Positions 55,053-64,000 of a DNA stretch of 64,000 nucleotides are shown piece by piece. Below the pieces are notes generated by a model. The model was not told the origin of the DNA and did no database searches. It was given only the letters and a program-made list of their open reading frames with translations. The first letter of the stretch is position 1; each line of letters starts with the position of its first letter. Position numbers and translations under genes: made by a program. The DNA lies in the NCBI GenBank assembly GCA_015179045.1, contig WHUZ01000016.1, forward strand, positions 62,001 through 126,000, given 5' to 3'. Origin of the DNA: Kalaharituber pfeilii (Eukaryota > Ascomycota > Pezizomycetes > Pezizales > Pezizaceae).

Positions 55053-55146
55053 GGCTCCATCCGTGGTTCGAACACGGGACCTCTCGCAACTCAAGAGTAC
55101 TTAGGGTGAACCCTAAGCGAGAATCATACCACTAGACCAACGGAGC
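55053..55146 (-). tRNA. tRNA-Pro (anticodon AGG) with a 22-nt intron
   Basis: On the minus strand: acceptor GCTCCGT / ATGGAGC (one G-U pair), D arm GGTCTAGTGGTATGAT, anticodon stem TCTCGC / GCGAGA with loop TTAGGG plus T, and T arm CCGTG TTCGAAC CACGG, discriminator C. An intron of about 22 nt (starting TTCACCCTAAG) follows position 37, the standard site for eukaryotic nuclear introns. A box (TGGTCTAGTGG) and B box (GTTCGAAC) are present. Mature length is 72 nt before CCA. AGG reads proline CCU/CCC codons. All arms pair, so it is probably functional. Confidence 0.92.
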
Positions 55147-55340
55147 ATCTTGGTGTTCTCGAATTCACCCTCTATTTCGTCGAGCCTTGACCGTAATGTT
55201 GTACAATCTAAACATGCACTTTCCAAACCGTCATGTAATAACGTAGTATCAACCTTTCGTTCCGCGTTATACCTGTTACCAATGGGACTGAAATATCGAA
55301 ACATCTTGATTCAGGTGTAGGATTCGCTTATGAAACGGTA

Positions 55341-55400
55341 TCCCGCCATAGCCCTTAGGGCGGCACGCGAGTACTGATATATGAGAAAAAAAAAAAAGAA
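55341..55400 (+). mobile_element. Family A hairpin-only micro-retroposon (60 bp)
   Basis: The 12-bp duplication TATGAAACGGTA (55329-55340, 55401-55412) brackets TCCCGCCATAGCCC, GGGCGGCACGCGAG, TACTGATATATGAG and an A-rich tail. It starts one base before the stem base. It lies between the tRNA and the nucleotidyltransferase gene. Confidence 0.9.
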
Positions 55401-55582
55401 TATGAAACGGTAGTTTTCGTGCGAATACGTAACTTGTTAACATTGAATGGCTTCAATGACATAGATCCAGCCGTATTTGCTCATGTATCAGAAGCAGCAG
55501 CAGAGACATCTCTTCCTTCCATCAAGTTAGGGACATACAATCATCAGTAAGATGCTACCTTATCTCAACTCCCACTATCTCG

Positions 55583-56857
55583 CTAATGCACCATTTTTCT
55601 CCGCTTCTCCTGAAACAAAGAATAATTTCCCCCAAGCACGCCCGCCAGCAATGATCCCGCTCCACGGGCCACCCTGCTTGTCATTGCAGTTTCCAACGCT
55701 TTTCCTAGTTCCTTGAACGTCTCCTTTACATGCTTAATACCATACACCTTCCTCCCGGGATCCGTCCCACTCGCTGGATCCTCAATAGCCAGCAAATACC
55801 TCTGCTCCGTTGCGCTTAGGCGCAACCTACTTCCCCCACTAAATGGACTTGCTGCCGTGGACATAGACTTCCACACATATTGCACATTGGGAACAAACTT
55901 GATCATTTTGTTCTGATAATCAAACTTCTCCCCATAAAATCTGAAGAATTCTCGCAACATTATTCCCAAATTCGGACGCCGACCACCGTCAACTCCTCTA
56001 GGTAAGTACAGCTCCTCTCCCCTTTCTGCACAGAGAGCAGGAAACTCCAACTCCAACCACGCCACAACCATCCAGAACAGGACATAGCTATTGATACCAC
56101 CAGTGTACGTTGTCCCCAATCTCCTCATCCCCAACACATGCTTCACCACCATCACCAAGTCACTCAACATGCGCGCACTGTTCTCCCGCACGTCAAGTTT
56201 ACTTTGCCACTCCGCTGCAACTGCGACCGGGTCCGACGCAGCGGGCTGCACGCGCGTGCGGTAAGTTAAATCCAGCTCCAGACCAGTGCGGGCCTCTCGT
56301 ATTTTCAACACTGGAACAGACGCACGCAGAATAGAGGTAGTAGTGTACGGGCGGGACTGTAGTCTGTTGAGAGCATACTCTATAGTGCTGATAGCGCTTT
56401 GCTGCTGGAATTGAGTCGCATCCTGATAGCTGCTCAGGTTCGCGGAAGTTTCCGTGAGAACTACGTCGATGTCGGAGGCAGGGAGGGCCAGTGACAAGCG
56501 CGTTGATCCGGTCAGAGAGAGAATCGCTTGTGGGCGGATTATGGAGAGCACGGATGCTAATCGCCTGAAGGCATCATTGCGCGCCTGAGCCTCAACTGGT
56601 GACGCCGATATATACTTTAGAAACGCGCGAAGTTCTAGGTGAAGACGGACAGCTGCGCATAAGCTTGGACTGATGACAGTAGAATTCAGCCAGGGTGTGC
56701 TTATGCTTCCGGTAAAGTCGCCGCACACAGGAACCACGAGACCTTCGTAGTCTCCTGCGGATAGCATATGCGACTTTTGGTCGTTCATCATAGCGGTCCG
56801 GAGGGACTCGCCGAGTTGTAGGCGGGGAGATTTGTAAAGGCCAGAGTATAGGCTCAT
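55583..56857 (-). CDS. Trf4/Cid14-like non-canonical poly(A) polymerase
   Basis: A single-exon frame of 424 residues starting at the ATG at 56857. The nucleotidyltransferase fold shows a helix-turn motif LTGSTRLSLALPASDIDVVL (residues about 114-134) with the catalytic DxD (DID), and a third Asp in LELDLTYRT (near 197). The PAP/25A-associated domain follows: GGINSYVLFWMVVAWLEL (about 254-272) and RPNLGIMLREFFRFYGEKFDYQN (about 295-318). These motifs define the Trf4/5, Cid14 and PAPD5 group, which adds short A tails to nuclear RNAs in the TRAMP complex. It is shorter than typical Trf4 and has G-S-T in place of the common G-S-Y. Location and partners are inferred from the family. No frameshift seen. 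Confidence 0.82.
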   Translation of the reverse strand: MSLYSGLYKSPRLQLGESLRTAMMNDQKSHMLSAGDYEGLVVPVCGDFTGSISTPWLNSTVISPSLCAAVRLHLELRAFLKYISASPVEAQARNDAFRRLASVLSIIRPQAILSLTGSTRLSLALPASDIDVVLTETSANLSSYQDATQFQQQSAISTIEYALNRLQSRPYTTTSILRASVPVLKIREARTGLELDLTYRTRVQPAASDPVAVAAEWQSKLDVRENSARMLSDLVMVVKHVLGMRRLGTTYTGGINSYVLFWMVVAWLELEFPALCAERGEELYLPRGVDGGRRPNLGIMLREFFRFYGEKFDYQNKMIKFVPNVQYVWKSMSTAASPFSGGSRLRLSATEQRYLLAIEDPASGTDPGRKVYGIKHVKETFKELGKALETAMTSRVARGAGSLLAGVLGGNYSLFQEKRRKMVH

Positions 56858-56879
56858 TGCTCCAGCGTTTCCGGTTATG

Positions 56880-57344
56880 AAGTGAAGTTTGCGGCAAATA
56901 GGTGGCTGCCTTCGCGGTGTAGTGTTTGTACAGTGAGGTGGGTTAGGCCACCAGCAGTGTGGTTGCTGTGTACAAATGCACTAGTCAGGGTGTTGCATGA
57001 AATTCTTGGCGTTCATTCAACAAAACCCCCGCCAGAAGGGCGCGCGCCGTACAGGCTTTCGAATTCAAACATCCGCAAAAGGAGGTTACGAGAGCAGTGC
57101 AATAAGATTTCAATACGGTGGGATTGATAGACGTGTGTCCTGAGACAACAACCTGGGCGAAGGCATGCTTGCCCAATGATCACGTGACCAAATGGTACAA
57201 GAATTCAAAGATACTGTTGTGTACCCCGTCGAAATAGTCTTACGTAGGTAAATGGGGCTACATGAGTACTATGTAGTATACAGACAACGCTGGCTATAAG
57301 GAAGGCCAAGAATCCGACCGGTTTTCTTCACTATAGCAAGTTTT

Positions 57345-57388
<44 letters not shown>

Positions 57389-58020
57389 AAAGCAAGGTGT
57401 CACGTGCTGGCCTCCAAGTAGGCAAGGGGTGAAAAAAATGGTCAAATGCGAAAATTTTCAGTGAATGATATTCAGATCTCAAGTGCAAATTTTGTTCTTA
57501 CTGGACTGCCAGCATCATGCCTCCTCAACGCCGCTTTGGACATCCAGCTCTAGAGCAATGGAAGATATGTTGCCCTTGCCAGGAAGTGGGACAGCACCCA
57601 CGGGAAATGACTTCCGAAGCCTTCTACATATTGTTTCCTAATCCTGATGGTAAGCCAATGGCATTATTTTCAATGTTCATGATATTGGAACAGTCAGATA
57701 CACTAAAAGTTTTTGTCTCTTTTTTGTATTGAGATATCTTGAATTAAATCACCACTCTGCTAGGCTAACTGCCCTAGGCTTAAGTTCCGCTAAGCAGTAC
57801 GTCATTTTTCCGCGTAAGTTGCCTGCATGTTCGCACAGGAGTACCAAGCTGTTGCAACATATTGTGCGACATGAAATGTATGAACCCGTGTGCAATTTGC
57901 CTAGTGTAAGTGCGCATAACACCGTAGTGTTATGCATTTCGTCTCCCTATTAATTTGGCACCGATCCTTGTCTGTATTGAAGTTTTGTAGAGAGTCACAT
58001 ATCTTCATCCCGGGACCTCT
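56880..58020. other. Gene-free region with a 42-base A run
   Basis: A long pure A tract lies at about 57345-57386 with CAAG-like similarity on both sides (AGCAAG), too short to call a target duplication. It may be another tail-only insertion. Only short open frames elsewhere. Confidence 0.4.
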
Positions 58021-58048
58021 CCGGGCAGGCCAGTCTGGCCTGCCCCGA
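58020..58048. repeat. Perfect palindrome
   Basis: GGGCAGGCCAG T CTGGCCTGCCC-like inverted repeat with 11-bp arms. It could form a hairpin; it is not followed by a U-run, and no gene ends here. Confidence 0.5.
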
Positions 58049-58104
58049 TGCAGGGGTATCGACAGGGGACTGTAGACTAGCTTGCCCGGTTGCAGAGGTA
58101 TCTA

Positions 58105-58463
58105 CAGGGGGACGGCACAGGTCTTCAAATCGCATGCCAGGCTTATGCATAAGGAAAAAGATAAAAGACGGCGCGGACGGACTAAGACAGCCAGAGAAGG
58201 GAGTAAATATTGCGGAGATATTGGAATGGGCAGGGGAGGATTAAGGGGTCAGTTATTTAATAGTTACACATGTATCTAAGTAAACCTCGCCATAGCCTAT
58301 CAGGCGGCACGCGAGTAATGATATAATTAAAAAAAAAAAAAAAAGGCTTATGCATATGCGTGAGAGGCGACGTATGTAGACACTCCTACATATATTGGTT
58401 TTATAGACAGCATACATACACCTTGAGTCTAGTATGCAATCTGAAGACCTGTGCCGTCCCCTG
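58105..58463. mobile_element. Small TA-flanked MITE split by a LINE fragment
   Basis: TA at both sides (58103-58104, 58464-58465). TIR CAGGGGGACGGCACAGGTCT / CAGGGGACGGCACAGGTCTT continue as TCAAATCGCAT / TCAGATTGCAT, about 30 bp with few differences. Without the LINE insertion and one target copy the element is about 154 bp. TA duplication suggests a Tc1/mariner-type MITE. Confidence 0.78.
58152..58343 (+). mobile_element. Tad1-like LINE 3' end inserted in the MITE
   Basis: A 13-bp duplication AGGCTTATGCATA (58139-58151, 58344-58356) brackets 192 bp. It encodes the ORF2 end (NIAEILEWAGED), the 3' UTR with ACATGTATCTAAG, the A hairpin (58286-58316), AATGATAT and the A tail. Together with shorter and longer copies it shows that family A is the 3' end of this LINE. 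Confidence 0.88.
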
Positions 58464-58693
58464 TACTAGCCGAAAAATCAGTATCCGGACAGGGGATAAA
58501 TGCATATTATGCGATAAGCAGCATTTGGTCTAAACAAGCATATGTTAGTACGCTTGGCTATGGATATCCGTTATGTAGCTATTACAAAAGCAAAAAGTTC
58601 AAGAACCTACAATAAGAAAAGAAATTGAACGATTTCGCTAACTCCTTATATATGATTAGGAGGGAATCACTAAACGAATTCCTTCTCTTAATC

Positions 58694-59484
58694 CTACACT
58701 TCCTCCTCGCTGTTTTCTTCGAAGTCTATCTCTAGACCTCGTCTCGCCCGCTTCTTGCGAACAGCTCGGACTGCAATGCGATAGTCCTCCAGGCCCACCC
58801 CAAAATAGTCTGCCTCCAGCATTTCAAAGATGCCTTGAGGTGCAAAGTACTGGCCACCATGGGCATTTGGGGCCACAACTTTGATAATGCGGCGGCTGCT
58901 TTGAGGGGGGAAAGCGATGGTTTCCAGTGCAGAGGTGTCTTACAAATGAAAGATCGTTAGCTTAGTCCTGTATGGGTTTGGAAATTTCGGTAGGCTAGCT
59001 ATAGCTTACGAGAACGAGTAGTCTCTCCATCGCCTAGCACGCCTAGATATGCTCCAACAGGATCAATACTTCGTTCTTGCTGCTCAACCTCCGGTGTGTT
59101 TGAATCATCCTGAATGCCACCTTCTGTAGCCATGGTACCATCATGATTGTTGGTATTGACTTCAGACAGCCCTTTTTGCAATATTCTCGTTAGTTCGTGA
59201 AATTGGCCACTCATCAGTTTGTGGCTCTATCACTTCACGGAGGGCATACCAAAGCCATTTGAGGTCAGAACCTTGAACAGATGATTCTCTAGCTCTCTAA
59301 TGCTGAAGCCTGAGTTGGTATTGTCTTGTGATTGGCATCCGGCCACTGACAGACTCGCAACATCCCAGTGGCGCTCTTCGTCTTGCTGGGCATGCTCATA
59401 GGCCTCCTGATCACAGGGACTAGGGCGAGAGCGTTTGTTTCGGGACAGCGATGGAGAAACTGAAGTGCCTGGATGTTTTGACAT
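58694..59484 (-). CDS. Hypothetical protein, three exons
   Basis: Exons 59250-59484, 59010-59171 and 58694-58938 on the minus strand; introns of 78 nt (GTATGC..CTAAC..AAAAG) and 71 nt (GTAAGC..GCTAACG..GTAAG). The exon sum is 642 nt with no stop before 58694, giving 213 residues. The N-terminus is polar and charged (SRNKRSRPSPCDQEAYEHAQQDEE). The C-terminal part looks conserved in style (IIKVVAPNAHGG, FAPQGIFEMLEADYFGVGLEDYRIAVRAV in parts, then RKKRARRG and an acidic tail). I recognise no family. Both acceptors end in AAG, which is less usual, so the exact splice sites are tentative. Nuclear location is suggested by the basic cluster. Confidence 0.5.
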
Positions 59485-59489
59485 TGTGT

Positions 59490-61060
59490 TTGGATAGCCA
59501 ATTTTGCGGAGCGGTTTAATATTATTGGCAAGCACTGCTTCGAAAGGCTGGAGTATCAGAAGGACTCCTATTCGTAGTTGATTGACTAGAGAATGGACAA
59601 AGCGAGATGTGAAGCAAACAGCGCCGGTACACAAACATTAATAATAGTATTTATACCATCGCTCCCGAGGAACTGGTATTCGCACAAAACCGTATTCCTG
59701 TTCTAGTGTATCAACATTCTTGGCAATCAACAGCGTATACATGCGCTGCAGCTAAAGGAGAACAACGTACGAAAAAAGAAGTTTTAGTGTAACTGCAGCT
59801 GCGGTAACCACGAGCGCGAATCTCATTGCAATTCGAGTTCTTTGATTTCTCTTGCTTTGGGAAAACTTTTGGATGTAACGCGATAGACTCATTACCCTTG
59901 CCTGAATAATGAGGCTTGCAATTTAGCAGTCGCCATGACTATTGAAAGCGAGCCTACAGGCCTGAACATCAGACCAGCTATCAGCGATTCTCTGCACTGC
60001 TAGCAAGGGCTATCAGTTATCGGATTCTTCACCTGTCACTTAGCACCCTGCCTGATACACCAAACCACGTATACTCTAATCCTCATCCTCTTTGCTGGTG
60101 AACAACAAACAACGCCTCCTTTCATTGGTGACCTTCAAAAGCTGCAGATATCGCCTCCACCTGTATCTGATGTATTTCTATCTGCTATTATTTCCTCATC
60201 GTTGGAATTTTCAAATCACCGAAACCCAATGGGACCATGGTTGCAGCAGCTAACTGAACTTACCGCCTGACAAAAGTTCATAATCTATGACAAGGAATAA
60301 TTTATGTCTAGTGAAGCCCTGGCTATAAGTAATAGGACTACAACGAAGAACTGAGTACGTTGAAGAAATAAACGTTGAGGTGAAAAGAAGGTAGCGTCGC
60401 GACAAGTGCCGAGGAGTGACTGTGCTCAAAAGCATCTGAAGAACCGGAATGTGCATTACCCTGTTTTAGAGATCTGCGTGATGTCTGGTGGGACATGACG
60501 GGTCGCAAATGTTGGCTATCAGTGATCGCAATGATGGAGGCTAGTAAGAGCCCGAGATCACCATCATACTCTACATATAAAACATACTTTGGCTACTCTG
60601 TCTACGGAGCAATAACAATCATCTCTTCTACCTGAAGGTTAACACCCTAACCACATACTTCCGTACCGCTCCCGCCGATTCTGTACTCACAGCCGGACGA
60701 CGGGTTGGTTGTTACGTGGAATCCGCTAATTTAATCTAGCTCTCCTGCGGCACAACCTCAGAGAAGCCAACGCCTGCAATGCGTTGTCACCTCTGATTTT
60801 TGTGAGATACTGTCGTCTCTTGTCATGTTTTCCAAGCTCAAAGTCTTCCAGCTCTCTAATAGACGTTTCACCCGGAAACGTTCATGACAATGTGAAATGG
60901 GATTCATTCTCCTGCACCCAGCATTGTGATCCTCTTATACCATACGCCACAACACACAGTGTACTTAACTCTCCCAGCTAGGACAAGTAACATAAATCCC
61001 CTGTTTTCGGTGCAGATACTATATATTCAACCCTGTCCCCATCTGACCGCCTCCGCTACA
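59490..61060. other. Intergenic region, no supported gene
   Basis: Short open frames only; no terminal repeats, tRNA or tails recognised. It may hold the promoter of the minus-strand gene ending at 59484. Confidence 0.3.
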
Positions 61061-61332
61061 CTGAGCGCAACCGATGTGGTGGTGACCACATTACCGATGG
61101 AATAATAAGGCCAAACGCGGCCCGAAACGCTAATTGCCAGTGAGGGCATATAATGATGCGTACACATATTGAGAAAGCGAGTTTATAAGAAGCGAGATGT
61201 GCATGTATAGGTTTGGTTAGAAGGCGAAGGTGGTCTAGATATAGATAGGATTCTATGGGCACATCAGACAGCAGAGACAGGCAAAAATGTACAGATAGAC
61301 AGACCAGACACATGCAGACAGGACAATTGACG

Positions 61333-61678
61333 GTAGTGTACCTGGAGGAACGAATCGAACCAACACTGGGCAGGGTGAGACTGGGAGGGAAATGGCTAAC
61401 CCTGAAGTCATGTGAGTACGAATGGGACAGGAGACGGACTTGTGCCTTTATTCTTTCCTTAAGCCTGTAACACAGAAACAATCACGGGCAACACAGGAGT
61501 TGGAATTCATTCTCTCTTTCTTTGGTTATGGGGCAACTTGTTACTTCCCCTTCACACAGGAGGATCCGGGGATCTCTATTTAAATTCTTCCTTTCTTTAA
61601 CTTCATATGTAACTAAATATCGCCACAGCCCTTGTAATTAGGACGGCACGCGATTACAGATATTAAAAAAACAAAAAA
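61333..61678 (+). mobile_element. Non-autonomous LINE derivative: ORF1 end plus 3' tail
   Basis: Plus-strand LTVVYLEERIEPTLGRVRLGGKWL...YEWDRRRT is the C-terminus of Tad1-like ORF1 (compare AVVYLEKETEVGRVRLGGRWL at 63.2 kb). It is followed by a 3' UTR with CATATGTAACTAA, a diverged A hairpin and GATATTAAAAAAA. ORF2 is absent. Limits come from comparison with repeat R copy 2; no clean duplication. Confidence 0.65.
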
Positions 61679-61716
61679 ACTACTCTTCTTTCATAACCCT
61701 TTCTTGACATTTGACC

Positions 61717-61827
61717 TTTGTTTTTCTTTTTACAATCATTCCTCGCGCGCCGCGGCAAGCGATTAAATGATATAAAAAAAAAAAAAAAAAAAAAATCCTC
61801 GCGCGCCGCCCTATTGGCTACGGCGAG
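61717..61827 (-). mobile_element. Family A hairpin element, interrupted by a second one
   Basis: ATTTGACC (61709-61716, 61828-61835) flanks a T-rich tail, AATCATTCCTCGCGCGCCGC and, after an interruption, CCTATTGGCTACGGCGAG. Together these form the A hairpin on the minus strand starting CTCGCC. Confidence 0.8.
61754..61796 (+). mobile_element. Partial family A insertion nested in family A
   Basis: A perfect 13-bp duplication CCTCGCGCGCCGC (61741-61753, 61797-61809) brackets GGCAAGCGATTAAATGATAT plus about 22 A. Only the 3' arm of the hairpin was copied. A retro-insertion has landed inside another copy of the same family. Confidence 0.85.
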
Positions 61828-61959
61828 ATTTGACCATCAAGACTGCCCTTCAGACCTTGCTCCGCCAGCGCTAGCTCTAGATCCGGTACCCTGTGCAAGA
61901 CAGTGGATGCTGTTGAGCCTTCATCCCACCGACATTTCCATAACATGCTCCGTGTTCTT

Positions 61960-62270
61960 ACGTTTCACAGCATCTATATCTATGTATGCGTAAGAGGGTC
62001 CCTAACGCCAAGCACGCTGCTTCAAACAAGCTTTCACCTCAAAGTTAGTGTAAACTAGCCGCCCGTCTATGCTTCCATTTCGGTGTTGGCGTAGGCAGCA
62101 CACTCACGGCAGAGGCTAAACTCCCGCCCCATAGTTTTAAATTACCTCGGTTCCATTTGGCCGACACTGGATATTAGCGATATTCCATGAATCAGTGCAT
62201 ACATGGACCTCTAGGTATGCTGGATCGCTGCTTTGCACTAAGGATTAGAAAGGTTAGCTAGGTAGTCTGT
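61960..62270. other. Intergenic sequence, nothing recognised
   Basis: No open frame, terminal repeat or RNA gene supported. Confidence 0.3.
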
Positions 62271-62283
62271 ACTCTACAAGCAA

Positions 62284-62323
62284 GACCCTGCCATGGCGAA
62301 CAGCTGCAAGCGGGGGTTACGTG

Positions 62324-62361
<38 letters not shown>
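62284..62361 (+). mobile_element. Family B hairpin-only micro-retroposon (78 bp)
   Basis: The 13-bp duplication ACTCTACAAGCAA (62271-62283, 62362-62374) brackets GACCCTGCCATGGCGAACAG, CTGCAAGCGGGGGTTACGTG, AAATT and about 33 A. The long pure tail and perfect duplication indicate a recent insertion. Confidence 0.92.
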
Positions 62362-62366
<5 letters not shown>

Positions 62367-62374
62367 ACAAGCAA

Positions 62375-62929
62375 AGTTGGGTGGTTGGTATGATAGTTTA
62401 CATAACTGATCTTACTAGATGAATACTGCGGTTCATGTGATAAATGCGAACATACATTAGTAACCAAAAAAATAAATACTAAAATCAAAGATTCTATGCA
62501 TCGAAGTCATGATTCACCTGCGCGTCCAGGCAACTTCCTATCATAGCTCAATATCGCTACTGCAAGCCATGCCAAGCCGGTTGCACATCCGAAAAGCCCT
62601 ATCTTTGAGAGTTCAATCTCGAAAGACCCGCACACGTGTGTGGGGGGCTAATTGAGGTGCTTTTTGTGCGACTTTACCGATAAGTAAACACACATGGCGC
62701 TGCTTGATGTAACAGCCGACATAACCTCTATCGCTCTCATTCCCCAACCGCAACCACACTACCACCCAATTTCCATGCATCACGCATATTCGGCAATTGA
62801 ACTTCGCCCGCCCAAAATTTGCTAATCCACCGGATATGTAGAGAACCTCAGCATGTCAGCCCAGCCGACTCAAATATTCTCCATCGCTTCCAATTTACTT
62901 CCGTTACGCTTAAACATAGTCTCGTAACC
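62375..62929. other. Intergenic sequence, nothing recognised
   Basis: No supported coding frame or repeat. Confidence 0.3.
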
Positions 62930-63600
62930 TTTTTTTTTTTTTTTTTTTATATCAGTACTCGCATACCGCCCTAAGGGCTACGACGAGGGTTTTATTATAA
63001 CAGAAATAAAAAACAAGTCAACGTCTAGTTACATGTAGTGCCCGCGAAACTCCTTCATGGTGCGGGTGGCATGCCCGGTATGTCCTACTTCCGTCCCCTC
63101 TCCGATTCATACCGGTCCGACCTTAACCAACGTCCCCCGAGCCTCACCCTCCCAACCTCGGTCTCCTTCTCCAAGTAAACTACCGCCGAGCTGGTTTTCT
63201 TTCCTTCCTCAACCAGCGTGGTCTTCTTCCTCAACCAGCGAATTCCGGTGATCTTTCCCAATTCCTTATTCGCTGCCTCCAACCATTGTCTGACCTTCCC
63301 TAGGTCCTTCCGTAGGGCGATCCCGTGTACTACGACGCCGGTTTTAAGTCTGGTGGTGGCATCGGGGTTGGTTGGTGGGGAGGTGGAGGTGCTCTTGGGG
63401 CGGGGAGAGGGACCTTTGCGTGATGTGGCTGCCAAGTGGCGCTTGCCTCTGCCCTTCCTGGCGGTGGGGGAGGTGAAGCTGTGGTGGGGGCAGCGGGGGT
63501 GCTGCCCACGGTCTCGGAGGTGGCTGCCAAGTGGCGCTGGAAGGCTTCGTCTTGACTCGGCACCAGGCAAGAACCAATATATATTCGGGACTTATTCCCC
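62930..63600 (-). mobile_element. LINE derivative with ORF1 fragment and 3' tail
   Basis: The plus strand shows T19, then TATATCAGTACTCGCATACC and the A hairpin; on the minus strand an ORF1 fragment (161 codons, 63085-63570) lies upstream of that tail with about 100 nt between. The ORF1 part reads KTGVVVHGIALRKDLGKVRQ, WLEAANKELGKITGIRWL, SSAVVYLEKETEVGRVRLGG, typical of the nucleic-acid-binding ORF1 of Tad1 LINEs; a Pro/Ser-rich basic segment precedes it. ORF2 is missing. The junction matches that of the copy at 4643-4884. The element may extend to the window end. Confidence 0.72.
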
Positions 63601-64000
63601 CAGTAGAGAGCCATATCAAGCGAATACGAATACGGATACCCACTGTACTCCCATGAACCCACTCACTCTTCCCTCCCAAGTGAAAACTACCACAGCCACT
63701 CGACTCACCGCCTGCCCCTGCCAACTTTCGCTTCCCCCTTTTGCGCCTTATCTCTCTCTTCCCGCTCCTCCCCCTTCTTTCCGTCCCCATATATGCTGCT
63801 CCCGTGCCCTCCTCGCCGACTCTGACAACCTCCGCCCTCTACACCCTCCACAGCGCCTCATCCCCCTCAATTCCTCCGTCCACACCTACGTCAACATCCA
63901 CTATGCTCAAACCCGCACCGGCTCTGTCCGCTTCTCCCTCCGGTCCCCTAGCAGCTTCCAACTCCACCAACACAACCACCCATGTTAACGACGCCAGCAA
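63601..64000. other. CT-rich end of the window
   Basis: A Pro/Ser-rich open frame on the plus strand (63218-63988) runs antisense to the LINE ORF1 and continues into a CT-rich tract. I take it as composition-driven and not as a gene. The tract may be the 5' part of the LINE derivative. Confidence 0.4.

Larger units (their letters stand above)
61072..61950 (+). repeat. Dispersed repeat family R, copy 3, with nested insertions
   Basis: Starts GTGGTGGTGACCAC and follows copies 1 and 2 through CGATGGAATAATAAGGCCAAA, AAGCGAGATGTGCATG, CAGACCAGACACATGCAGAC. It is then interrupted by a LINE derivative (about 61333-61678) and by two nested family A insertions, and resumes with ACTACTCTTCTTTCAT and GGTACCCTGTGCAAGACAGT. 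Comparison with the uninterrupted copy 2 defines the insertions. Confidence 0.7.

Noticed and set aside
57345..57386. 42-base A run as a proven retro-insertion
   Set aside because: Flanking similarity is only about six bases, not enough to call a target duplication.
58020..58048. Palindrome as a transcription terminator
   Set aside because: No adjacent gene end and no T-run; intrinsic terminators of this kind are not used for nuclear mRNA genes.
63218..63988. 256-residue Pro/Ser-rich open frame on the plus strand
   Set aside because: It is antisense to a recognisable LINE ORF1 fragment and continues into a CT-rich tract; composition explains the open frame.

Overview
This window looks like gene-poor, transposon-rich nuclear DNA of a filamentous ascomycete (Pezizomycotina). 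The reasons are short introns of 54-122 nt with GTRNGN donors, a DUF3433 membrane protein, DUF4360 secreted proteins, a BTB/POZ protein, Tad1-like LINE fragments with RNase H and CCHC ends, pogo/Fot1-like and MULE-like DNA transposons, and an intron-bearing tRNA-Pro. I cannot name the species. Many repeats and an AT-rich block suggest a large repeat-loaded genome such as those of truffles, morels or mildews (inference).

Layout. 0.5-12 kb: three large diverged direct repeats, each ending in a secreted DUF4360 gene (about 1988, 6901, 10573); the first is frameshifted. 12-14.6 kb: AT-rich and gene-free. 14.6-16.7 kb: a stack of nested LINE copies. 17-18.5 kb: weak open frames of unknown meaning. 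19.7-26.1 kb: a host gene of unknown function (minus strand) split in its first exon by an intact, probably very young Ty1/copia element (20963-25867) with identical LTRs, a 5-bp target duplication and a half-tRNA-iMet primer site. 26-31.7 kb: minisatellites and relics. 32.2-36 kb: a three-exon DUF3433 transmembrane gene. 36-42 kb: no convincing gene. 42.6-44.2 kb: a MULE-like element with 9-bp target duplication. 45.7-46.8 kb and 51.1-53.3 kb: a deleted and a longer (but broken) pogo-type transposon sharing terminal repeats. 47.5-48.5 kb: BTB gene. 54.1-54.6 and 58.1-58.5 kb: MITEs. 55.05 kb: tRNA-Pro(AGG). 55.6-56.9 kb: Trf4-like nucleotidyltransferase. 58.7-59.5 kb: a three-exon gene of unknown function. 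61-64 kb: nested repeats and a LINE ORF1 fragment.

The most striking signal is spread over the whole window: two families (called A and B here) of extremely short retro-insertions. Each is only a hairpin of about 30-37 nt, a short linker ending ATGATAT or GTGATAT, and a poly(A) tail, usually flanked by 8-14 bp target duplications. Family A hairpins are also the 3' end of the Tad1-like LINE in the same window. Most short copies start at the base of the hairpin, so the hairpin looks like a mobile unit, not a random truncation. Still shorter insertions consist of only 10 nt plus tail, or only tail. One copy of B lies in frame in an open reading frame and adds a poly-lysine stretch.
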